A stretch of 5,759 nucleotides of DNA from an uncultured Bacteroides sp. Lineage in GTDB: Bacteria > Bacteroidota > Bacteroidia > Bacteroidales > Bacteroidaceae. A program made the translations under genes and the position numbers. The notes beneath the pieces were generated by a model. That model saw nothing but the letters and a program-made list of their open reading frames with translations, had not been told where the DNA came from and made no database searches. Location of the stretch: assembly GCA_902388495.1 (NCBI GenBank), contig CABMPP010000063.1:1-5759 (forward strand), read 5' to 3'. Positions 1-5,690 of this stretch are shown here, one piece after another; within the stretch, counting starts at the first letter, position 1, and each line of letters begins with the position of its first letter.

Positions 1-200
1 TAGTAAGCATCACATAACTCATAGAAAGATATCCACCAGGTTTTGCGACTGATCCTCTATTCTTCGAACTTGGTATGCAAAGGAATTGTAGATAGAAGCT
101 TTTAGGGAGATTATACAATGGCATTTCTTAGCTTGTCTACATGGCCTTATCCGCTTATACATAGAGAGTTGTCTTGCTATATGCTTGAATTTGTCTGCGT

Positions 201-288
201 TTAACGGCCATGAATCGATCGCTTGATGGCTGTTAAGCAATCTGCTGATGGCCGTAAAGCGATTGCCTCATGGCCGTTGATATGCTGC
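201..288. repeat. About four degenerate 22-bp tandem repeats with a 36-bp palindrome
   Basis: Units begin near 202, 224, 246 and 268 and follow a consensus like TGATGGCCGTTAAGCGATTGC. Units 224-245 and 246-267 are closest to each other; the outer two are more diverged. The first junction (201-236) is also an imperfect palindrome centred on CGATCG (216-221), with 15 of 18 pairs matched. Further internal dyads include GCAATC (237-242) with GATTGC (261-266). I infer an intergenic repeat; no function is shown. Confidence 0.6.
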
Positions 289-419
289 TAACTCTTTGCA
301 TTCAGCGTGGAAAGTACTTGTGTTCTTCGTACAAAGTATAGGGGAAAGACATATTGAAGACTTGGCTTTTGTAAGTTGCATGCATTCGCTTTGAGTGTAT
401 TTGAAGATAGAAATAGGAA

Positions 420-469
420 ATTAATATCGTGTTTACAGGATATTGACTTCGTGCTGACACGATATTAAT
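420..469. repeat. 13-bp perfect inverted repeat
   Basis: ATTAATATCGTGT (420-432) and ACACGATATTAAT (457-469) are exact reverse complements around a 24-bp spacer. Related fragments follow at 488-499 (TTAATATATTGT) and near 528-536 (CGATATTAT). With no adjacent gene or promoter-like motif, this could be a protein-binding dyad, a hairpin, or a scar of a small mobile element. Confidence 0.5.
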
Positions 470-545
470 AGAATGTGATACACGCAGTTAATATATTGTA
501 CAGCAAAGTATTAGTTTCTTGTTGTGCCGATATTATAGTTATATG

Positions 546-578
546 AAAAGGTGGAAGCAAAATTTGCTTCCACCTTTT
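546..578 (-). terminator. Perfect 33-nt palindrome, probable bidirectional terminator of the ATPase gene
   Basis: Two 16-base arms (546-561 and 563-578) are exact reverse complements around one central base, 562. Each arm has AAAAGGTGGAAGC at its outer side, so a transcript in either direction ends the stem in a U-run. It lies 84 nt past the ATPase stop codon. The half-site GTGGAAGCA recurs twice more between here and the gene. The very small loop means only part of the arms would pair as RNA. Confidence 0.55.
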
Positions 579-583
579 AAAAC

Positions 584-650
584 TGCTTCCACACCTTCTC
601 TAATGCCGATGAATAAAGGATTTCAAAGAGTTGGTGGTGGTGTGGAAGCA
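584..650. repeat. 12-bp inverted repeat reusing the palindrome half-site
   Basis: TGCTTCCACACC (584-595) and GGTGTGGAAGCA (639-650) are exact reverse complements separated by 43 bp. Both contain the GTGGAAGCA core of the 546-578 palindrome, so four copies of the core, in alternating orientations, lie within 100 bp (551-559, 565-573, 584-592, 642-650). The right arm ends 12 bp from the ATPase stop codon. Confidence 0.65.
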
Positions 651-661
651 AGGATGTGAAT

Positions 662-1852
662 TTAAGATTCGAACAGCCTTGTGGGGTTGACGCTTAGAAA
701 ATCTTCAGCTTTCATTCCTCCCTTACCAACTATCATTGTTGCATAGGGGTTGTACATTCGGCGTACTTCTTCCAAGCCTGCATTATACTTTTCTTCATTG
801 CTTTTCACTTCAATGGCTACGATGCGGTTTTTCTTTTTAAGAATATAGTCTACTTCCTTGTCGCGTTCGCGCCAATAAAATACTTCATAGCCACTGATGA
901 AAGCATTGCTGATGATATGTGCCCCAATCGCAGATTCAAAGATACGTCCCCATTCTTTAGGATTCAGGATGGCTTCTTTGAATGTGAGATTACTATAGAT
1001 ATTCTTTAAGGCACTGTTATAAACTTGGAACTTCGGTGCGCTGGCCCGTTGGCGTGAGCGGTCTATGGCAAATTTCTGTAATCCGGTGAGCAGGCCGCTG
1101 TCGTTAAGCAAGTTCAGATAGCCTGATAGGGTTGTCGTATTACCTGCATCTTGTAGCGAACCCACCATTTTGGTGAGAGAGACGATTTCGCCGGAATAGG
1201 ATGAACCTAGCTCGAAGGTTTGTCTCAATAGGGCTGGTTTGCTTATTGGAGAGTCATATAGGATGTCTTTATTGATAGTGGCATCAATAATTGCACTGCT
1301 GATGTACTGTTCCCAACGTTCTTCATCTTCAATCAGTACTGCGGCACCGGGATATCCTCCGAAGAAGATATATTGTTCCAATGACATGCCGAATGCATCG
1401 TGCATTTCAGGATACGACCAATGGGTCATACGGATTTCTTCGAAACGTCCCATCATGGAGTCCGACAGGCCTTTCTCTAGTAGAACACGCGAAGAACCGA
1501 GCAGGATGACTTTTATATTGATATCGTTGAATGTGTCGGCATCCCATTCTTTCTTTACGGCTTCACTCCAATTCCTGATTTTCTGGATTTCATCGATGGC
1601 AAGAACAAATTCAGAGTGTTTCTCTATACGCATTTGTGTACGGGCAGTGCTCCAACAATCTGCTATCCAGGAGGTTTGAGTAGCCGGTACATTGTCGGCG
1701 GAATAGATAAGGAAAGGCATATCCAAATCCTTCAGAGCTTGTTTGACAACTGTAGTCTTGCCCACTTGACGTGGCCCTAATACGACTTGCAGGAAGTTTC
1801 TGCGCTCTTTCATCCGCTTTGTAATCGTCTGATACTGTTCTCTTTTATACAT
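662..1852 (-). CDS. AAA_14/DUF4143-type P-loop ATPase with PD-(D/E)XK-like C-terminus
   Basis: The 396-residue product has the layout of the AAA_14 plus DUF4143 family. Seen: Walker A GPRQVGKTT at 26-34, Walker B with acidic pair Asp87-Glu88 in LAIDEIQ, a sensor-1-like LLGSS at 117-121, GRFEEI at 135-140, and FGGYPGA at 164-170, characteristic of this family. The C-terminal part has Glu333/Asp335 in KEVDYIL followed by IEVKS (Glu348, Lys350), the spacing of a PD-(D/E)XK nuclease fold. The family is abundant in Bacteroidales and archaea, often as isolated genes; its physiological role is not established, and a nuclease or DNA-linked role is inference. Length is normal and no frameshift is visible. 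It lies 114 bp downstream of putA in the same direction, but a promoter and palindromic sites in that gap suggest separate control. Base composition is visibly more AT-rich than putA, compatible with acquisition by transfer. The ATG at 1852 gives the standard N-terminus a short distance before Walker A. Confidence 0.93.
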   Translation of the reverse strand: MYKREQYQTITKRMKERRNFLQVVLGPRQVGKTTVVKQALKDLDMPFLIYSADNVPATQTSWIADCWSTARTQMRIEKHSEFVLAIDEIQKIRNWSEAVKKEWDADTFNDINIKVILLGSSRVLLEKGLSDSMMGRFEEIRMTHWSYPEMHDAFGMSLEQYIFFGGYPGAAVLIEDEERWEQYISSAIIDATINKDILYDSPISKPALLRQTFELGSSYSGEIVSLTKMVGSLQDAGNTTTLSGYLNLLNDSGLLTGLQKFAIDRSRQRASAPKFQVYNSALKNIYSNLTFKEAILNPKEWGRIFESAIGAHIISNAFISGYEVFYWRERDKEVDYILKKKNRIVAIEVKSNEEKYNAGLEEVRRMYNPYATMIVGKGGMKAEDFLSVNPTRLFES

Positions 1853-1863
1853 ACTTCTACAAA

Positions 1864-1905
1864 TTACTCAATGCACTGAGTAATTTTACTCAGTGCATTG
1901 TGCAA
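1864..1905. promoter_or_regulatory. Two 20-bp palindromes at the ATPase promoter (probable operator)
   Basis: Positions 1864-1883 form an imperfect palindrome, TTACTCA-N6-TGAGTAA, with 9 of 10 pairs matched. Positions 1886-1905 repeat its reverse complement with 18 of 20 bases identical. The two centres are 22 bp apart, about two helical turns. Together they also make a long dyad with 15-bp perfect arms (1869-1883 and 1886-1900) around a TT centre. The block lies between the -7 box and the ATPase ATG and covers the predicted start point, a typical repressor position. In RNA the same bases could fold as a 5' hairpin, so DNA-operator and RNA-hairpin readings are both open. The binding factor is unknown. 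Confidence 0.5.
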
Positions 1906-1933
1906 AAATAGTTATTCTATTCATAATCCCAAA
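1903..1933 (-). promoter_or_regulatory. Bacteroides-type promoter for the ATPase gene
   Basis: On the minus strand TTTG (1933-1930) is followed after 19 bp by TATTTTTG (1910-1903), matching both the -33 and -7 consensus elements at the expected spacing. Transcription would start near 1896-1898, leaving about 45 nt before the ATPase ATG at 1852. This suggests the ATPase gene is transcribed independently of putA. The predicted start falls inside the adjacent palindromes. Confidence 0.5.
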
Positions 1934-1954
1934 GTTCTATATAACTTTTTGGGA
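1927..1954 (-). terminator. Weak hairpin after the putA stop codon
   Basis: About 13 nt beyond the putA stop the transcript can pair UCCCAAA-type arms: 1927-1933 with 1948-1954, continued by 1934-1936 with 1943-1945 across a 2-nt bulge. No U-tract follows directly; the next one comes about 20 nt later, inside the ATPase -7 box. It may be an inefficient terminator or only a 3'-end stabiliser. It overlaps the -33 element of the ATPase promoter. Confidence 0.3.
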
Positions 1955-1966
1955 ATTGGTTCATTC

Positions 1967-4900
1967 TTATTCTACCGGCGGAACCTCCGATATACTGCCA
2001 TACCGGTGGTACTCGAACGAGATACTTTGTTCCTTTATGTAATGAATCAGCTCTACGCGTCCATCCTTCACCGGTGGGGCGGTGGCGATGTGCTTGTCGA
2101 TGCGGGCAGCTTCTTCGTACATCTCCATCGGGATGTCGGCGCGGCAGGTGCGGATGCGTTCGTAGTCCTTCATTGTGGCAAGGAATTCCTTGAAGGTTTC
2201 CTTCTTCAGCTGACAGCCGGTTGAGGCCAGAGCTGCCGTGCGGTCGTCGGTGTCGAAGCTGATGACGAGCGGGGTATGGCAGGTTTTGGCGGCTAAGGCA
2301 ATCATTTGGGCCTGTTCGTTGCTGTCGCCCGGGAAGAGACGGAGTACCATGTTCTTCAACGGAAGATAGCGGAAAGCGTTCTGTTCGCCGTAGAGATTGT
2401 TGATGTCGCGGGCATGGGCAAACTCTTTTTCGTAAGCTTCGGCATAGCTCTTCTGATAGTTGGTGTCGCTGCCGGGCTTGTCGGTAATCTTCACAAAGCA
2501 GGCGCAGTAGTTGGGACCGCCTGCCTTTACGCCACCGCCGAAGGCAGATGCCTTCATACCGCCGAAGGGCTGGCGGTTGACAATGGCACCCGTAATGCCG
2601 CGGTTGATGTACAGATTGCCTGCCTGGATGGAGTTCTTCCAAAGTTTTTGTTCCGTTTCATCGAGGCTCTGCAAACCGGAAGTCAGACCGTAGTCGAGGC
2701 TGTTTACCAGTTCGATGCCTTGTTGCAGGTTCTCAATGCAGACTACACTGAGCATCGGGCCGAACAACTCCGTGCGGAACGAGTAACTGCCGGGCTTCAC
2801 TCCCCACTTCACGGTGGGGGCCAGGATGTATTCCTTCTTGTCGAGGAAGCGGGGCGGGACGAGCCACGACTCTCCCGGTTCGAGCGTCAGTGCCTGGATC
2901 AGCTTTTCGTTCTTGTTGGTTATCATCGGGCCTACGATGTTGCCGGGATTCCATACGCTGCCTACCTTCAGGCTGGTGGCGGCATCTTTCAGTTTGTCCT
3001 GGAAGTTTTTGTCTTCGTAGACGGAACGTTCTACCAGCAGCAGTGAGCAGGCCGAACACTTCTGTCCGGCATTACCGAAGGCGGAAGTGACGATGTTCAT
3101 GATGGCATGGTCACGGTCGCCCGAGGCGGTAAGGATGATGGCATTCTTTCCTCCGGTTTCGGCAGAAAGAGGAGTGGAAGGATTGCTGCGGGCTATGTTT
3201 TGAGCGGTGTCGGTGCCGCCGGTCAGGATGATATGCTTGATGGCCGGTGCGGTGGTGAGCACTTTCAGGGCTTCGCGATCGGTGATGATGACCTGCAGGG
3301 CTTCCTTCGGCACGCCTGCATCCCAGAAGGCTTGTGCAAACATCCATGCTACGGGGGCGGCTACGGTTGCCGGTTTCAGTATCACGGTGTTTCCGCCCGC
3401 CAGTCCTGCCACGATGCCGCCGATAGGAATGGCGCACGGGAAGTTCCAGGGAGAGATGACGAGAATGGTGCCTTTGGGGGCGATGTCTACGTCGGTCAGT
3501 CCGGCAAAGGTCTTCATGGAGTTGGTGTAGAAGCGGGCGTAGTCGATGCCTTCGGAAACTTCTACGTCGCCTTCGACTACGGTCTTGCCGGTGACGGCGC
3601 ACATGCAGCCTATCAGGTCACCACGCAACTGCCCCAGGCGGTTGGCGGCTTCGTACATAATCCGGTGACGTTCTTCGAGGGTGGTGTTGCGCCAGCCTGC
3701 CGGGTCTTTCTCGGCGATGTCGATAATCTGCCGGACTTGCTCACTGTCGGCTTGAGACATTTCGCAGATGCATACTTCGTCGTCCTGGCAGCGGTCCATG
3801 TATTTGTGGCGCTTCTCGCAGACTACGGTTTCGGTGCCTATCTGCAAGGGGATGATTTCGGGAGTATCAGTGGGCGACTTCTTCCATCGGGCGAAGATGT
3901 TCCGTACCCATTCCTGGTTCTGAGGCAGGTCGAAGTCTGTGTCCGGTTCGTTCTGCATCGGCTCGGTGGGAGGTACGGGGGCGTAGTCGTTCAGACGGTT
4001 CTGTGTGCGTGTGGGGAAGTGGGTGATGGTATCTTTCATGCGATAGGCATCTTCGAACTGCTTTTCGAGGAAGTCCCAGGTCTCGGTGTTCGGTTTCAGG
4101 TTGAAGGAGTGCGTCAGGAAGTTGTCGGGCGCGGTGTTCTCGTCCATGCGGCGCACCAGGTAAGATACGGCGTTCAGGAAGTGCTCGTCCTTTACTACGG
4201 GGGCGTAGAGGATGACGTGGTTGCCGAGGATGGATTGTGCACGCCATACGTGGTCGGCCATACCTTCCAGCATTTCGAAGGTCATGTATTCGGCCGAGCC
4301 GTACTTCTGACTCAGCAGATAGGCGTATGCGATAGTAAACAGATTGTGCGAAGCTACGCCGACGTGGAGCGCCTGTGCGTTTTCGGGCAACAGGGCGCGC
4401 TCCAGGATGTGCAGGTAGTTGGCGTCTACTTCGGTCTTGGAGGTACGTATCGGGTTGGGCCAGCCGCGCAGGGAGGAGATGACGGTTTCCATTTCGAGGT
4501 TACAGCCCTTCACGAGGCGCATCTTGAGCGGAGCGCCTCCGTCGGCTACGCGTGCACGGGCAAATTCCAGCAGTTCGGTCTGGAAGTCGTAAGCGTCGGG
4601 CAGGTAGGCTTGCACTACGATACCCGCTTCGTAGTTCTTGAACTCGGGCAGGCTGAGTACGGTCTTGAAGAGGCGCAGGGTGAAGTGCGCGTCTTTGTAC
4701 TCCTCCATGTCGAGGTTGACGAACTTGGCGCGTTTCACACCGTTCTCGTCTACGTAAGGGTAGTCTATCGCCCGTTGGTAGAGGGCGGACATGCGGCGTA
4801 CCAGTTCGGGGAAACTCTCTTCGTAATTCAGGGCATGCGTCTGGGCGTAGATGCCGGATATCTTGACGGAGATGTAGTTGATGTCGGGAGCTTCGAGTGC

Positions 4901-5398
4901 TTCGAGGTAGTGCTGATAGCGGTGGTCGGCTTCTCCGTTGCCCAGTACGACTTCGCCCAGCAGGTTTACGTTCTGGCCTATCTTCTGCTTGAAGCGTTCG
5001 GCAAGGTGTTTCGTCAGTTGCGGACGCGCTTCGTCGAGGATCACTTTGGAGGTGTCCATGCGGAGGCGCTTCTTTATAATAGGTATGGCGACGAAGTCGA
5101 AGTGATGTCCGAAGGCTTGGTACATCTTGAAGAGGAAGGCATCGCGCTTGTTCAGGAACTCGGGCACGCCGTAGCGGTCTATCAGGGTTTTGATGCGGGC
5201 GGCGAGTTTCTTGCGGTCGCGTATCTGCGAGGATTCGTCGAGCATCTTCACCAGGAAGCGTTTGTCCTGGGGGCGTTGCACCATGACGGCGTACTTATGT
5301 TGTTCTTTCCGTTCTTCGTTCGTGATGGTTTGTTCACAAGTGTTATAGAGCTTCAGTACCCAGTCGTGTACTTCGGCGATAGTGGGTTTATTTTCCAT
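1967..5398 (-). CDS. putA: Bifunctional proline dehydrogenase / L-glutamate gamma-semialdehyde (P5C) dehydrogenase, PutA type
   Basis: Oxidises proline to P5C (FAD) and then glutamate semialdehyde to glutamate (NAD+); expected to be cytosolic or peripheral at the membrane. Seen in the 1143-residue product: a helical N-terminal arm (about 1-140); a PRODH barrel (about 141-455) with NLLGE at 145-149, ISVKIS at 176-181, AGIVVQAYLPDAY at 258-270, RLVKG with Lys297, ASHN at 349-352 and the Arg416-Arg417 pair in VRRMDENT; a variable linker (about 456-550); an ALDH domain (about 551-975) with PWNF at 650-653, TGGTDTA at 726-732, Glu747 in ETGGKNA and catalytic Cys781 in GQKCSA; and a C-terminal domain ending in GRVELIHYIKEQ (1113-1124) and HRYG (1131-1134). 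The length fits PutAs carrying an extra C-terminal ALDH-like domain (about 1100-1200), not minimal ones (about 1000). The ribbon-helix-helix domain of E. coli PutA is absent. The ATG at 5398 gives a natural N-terminus; a nearby ATG at 5409 is out of frame. No clear Shine-Dalgarno is present, as is usual in Bacteroides. Confidence 0.97.
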   Translation of the reverse strand: MENKPTIAEVHDWVLKLYNTCEQTITNEERKEQHKYAVMVQRPQDKRFLVKMLDESSQIRDRKKLAARIKTLIDRYGVPEFLNKRDAFLFKMYQAFGHHFDFVAIPIIKKRLRMDTSKVILDEARPQLTKHLAERFKQKIGQNVNLLGEVVLGNGEADHRYQHYLEALEAPDINYISVKISGIYAQTHALNYEESFPELVRRMSALYQRAIDYPYVDENGVKRAKFVNLDMEEYKDAHFTLRLFKTVLSLPEFKNYEAGIVVQAYLPDAYDFQTELLEFARARVADGGAPLKMRLVKGCNLEMETVISSLRGWPNPIRTSKTEVDANYLHILERALLPENAQALHVGVASHNLFTIAYAYLLSQKYGSAEYMTFEMLEGMADHVWRAQSILGNHVILYAPVVKDEHFLNAVSYLVRRMDENTAPDNFLTHSFNLKPNTETWDFLEKQFEDAYRMKDTITHFPTRTQNRLNDYAPVPPTEPMQNEPDTDFDLPQNQEWVRNIFARWKKSPTDTPEIIPLQIGTETVVCEKRHKYMDRCQDDEVCICEMSQADSEQVRQIIDIAEKDPAGWRNTTLEERHRIMYEAANRLGQLRGDLIGCMCAVTGKTVVEGDVEVSEGIDYARFYTNSMKTFAGLTDVDIAPKGTILVISPWNFPCAIPIGGIVAGLAGGNTVILKPATVAAPVAWMFAQAFWDAGVPKEALQVIITDREALKVLTTAPAIKHIILTGGTDTAQNIARSNPSTPLSAETGGKNAIILTASGDRDHAIMNIVTSAFGNAGQKCSACSLLLVERSVYEDKNFQDKLKDAATSLKVGSVWNPGNIVGPMITNKNEKLIQALTLEPGESWLVPPRFLDKKEYILAPTVKWGVKPGSYSFRTELFGPMLSVVCIENLQQGIELVNSLDYGLTSGLQSLDETEQKLWKNSIQAGNLYINRGITGAIVNRQPFGGMKASAFGGGVKAGGPNYCACFVKITDKPGSDTNYQKSYAEAYEKEFAHARDINNLYGEQNAFRYLPLKNMVLRLFPGDSNEQAQMIALAAKTCHTPLVISFDTDDRTAALASTGCQLKKETFKEFLATMKDYERIRTCRADIPMEMYEEAARIDKHIATAPPVKDGRVELIHYIKEQSISFEYHRYGSISEVPPVE

Positions 5399-5582
5399 AT
5401 TGTTTCCATGTTTTTAGATTCTGAATGAAAGGCACTAATATAAAGGCATTAAAACATCGGAAACACGGGGAGGGCTGAACATGACGGCACGATACCGGTG
5501 CAAGGTCTGGAGAGCTTGCTGCGAAAACCGGTCAAAAGGATGTTCTTGGCCCATAGCATCAATAATAAGGAGGTGAACTGTA
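5399..5582 (-). other. Long 5' leader of putA with a predicted stem-loop
   Basis: This is the stretch between the predicted transcript start and the putA ATG. It carries the possible 39-codon frame and two self-complementary ACCGGT hexamers (5527-5532 and 5494-5499) that can pair with each other. The stem continues inward as GCAAG (5519-5515, read on the minus strand) with CTTGC (5504-5500), leaving a 7-nt one-sided bulge and a 10-nt loop. Near the 5' end the transcript would read UCACCUCCUU (5576-5567), identical to the anti-Shine-Dalgarno end of 16S rRNA. It resembles no riboswitch class I can name. There is no strong Shine-Dalgarno before the putA ATG; the upstream bases are AT-rich, which is normal for this phylum. 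Confidence 0.4.
5435..5554 (-). CDS. Possible 39-residue leader peptide upstream of putA
   Basis: A short ATG-to-TAG frame lies between the proposed putA promoter and the putA start. Its product begins MGQEHPFDRF and ends VSDVLMPLY, with four prolines including a Pro-Pro pair at 28-29. It would start about 26 nt after the predicted transcript start and end 36 nt before the putA ATG. It is in the same phase as putA but separated from it by TAG (5437-5435) and a second stop, TAA, 18 nt further on. The amino-acid mix looks protein-like, but I recognise no family. A competing frame (5559 to 5449, 36 residues, starting MLWAKNILL) is open across the same stretch, so openness alone is weak evidence. 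No Shine-Dalgarno precedes it. It could be a regulatory upstream ORF, an unrelated small protein, or chance. Confidence 0.3.
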   Translation of the reverse strand: MGQEHPFDRFSQQALQTLHRYRAVMFSPPRVSDVLMPLY

Positions 5583-5586
5583 AGTG

Positions 5587-5616
5587 CAAATATACGATAA
5601 TCCTTTTATTATCAAA
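5587..5616 (-). promoter_or_regulatory. Bacteroides-type promoter for putA
   Basis: On the minus strand TTTG (5616-5613) is followed after 18 bp by TATATTTG (5594-5587), an exact match to the Bacteroides -7 consensus TAnnTTTG. The expected spacer is about 19-21 bp, so it is slightly short. The surrounding DNA is AT-rich and the orientation is right for putA. Transcription would start near 5579-5582, giving a leader of about 180 nt. The start site is inferred. Confidence 0.6.
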
Positions 5617-5690
5617 GAGAAAGTCGATATTTATTTTGAATGATTATCAGCATTCTCATAAGGGGTAAATAGGAATTTGCGGAGTATCTT

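Larger units (their letters stand above)
1..545. other. AT-rich intergenic region without a convincing gene
   Basis: No frame here has both a good start and a recognisable product. The only longer one (240 to 19, minus strand) starts at TTG inside the repeat block and resembles nothing known to me. The content is the 22-bp repeat block, the 13-bp inverted repeat and otherwise plain AT-rich sequence. I found no exact TAnnTTTG box on either strand in this stretch. Whatever gene lies further left is outside the window. Confidence 0.6.

Noticed and set aside
118..204. 28-codon plus-strand frame starting MAFLSLSTW
   Set aside because: It is short, preceded only by a weak purine stretch, and stops at the edge of the repeat block; no support beyond openness.
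19..240. 73-codon minus-strand frame at the left edge
   Set aside because: It starts at TTG inside the 22-bp repeats, has no promoter or ribosome site, and has an unremarkable composition.
1239..1679. 146-codon plus-strand frame inside the ATPase gene
   Set aside because: Antisense shadow of a complete conserved ATPase; serine-rich low-complexity product with no motif.
1917..2642. 241-codon minus-strand frame overlapping the end of putA
   Set aside because: It is a shifted-frame shadow of putA, rich in Arg, His and Pro, with no family features. I also see no sign that putA is frameshifted here, since its own frame runs intact to the conserved C-terminal motif.
3107..5428. 773-codon open frame on the plus strand opposite putA
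   Set aside because: It is codon-aligned with putA, so it is open only because putA avoids TTA, CTA and TCA codons over this stretch. The product is low in recognisable motifs, and the sense strand is a complete conserved enzyme.
5433..5463. A nearer putA promoter, TTTC with 19 bp then TATTAGTG
   Set aside because: The -7 element has two mismatches and the -33 one, whereas the site at 5587-5616 matches both elements exactly. It could be a secondary promoter, but the evidence is weak.
5573..5668. Plus-strand GTG frames after the AAGGAGGTGA sequence (5573-5668, 31 codons; 5584-5643, 19 codons)
   Set aside because: They run across the putA promoter in the opposite direction, have GTG starts and no recognisable product. 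In this phylum a strong Shine-Dalgarno alone is poor evidence of translation. The 31-codon frame begins inside the motif itself.
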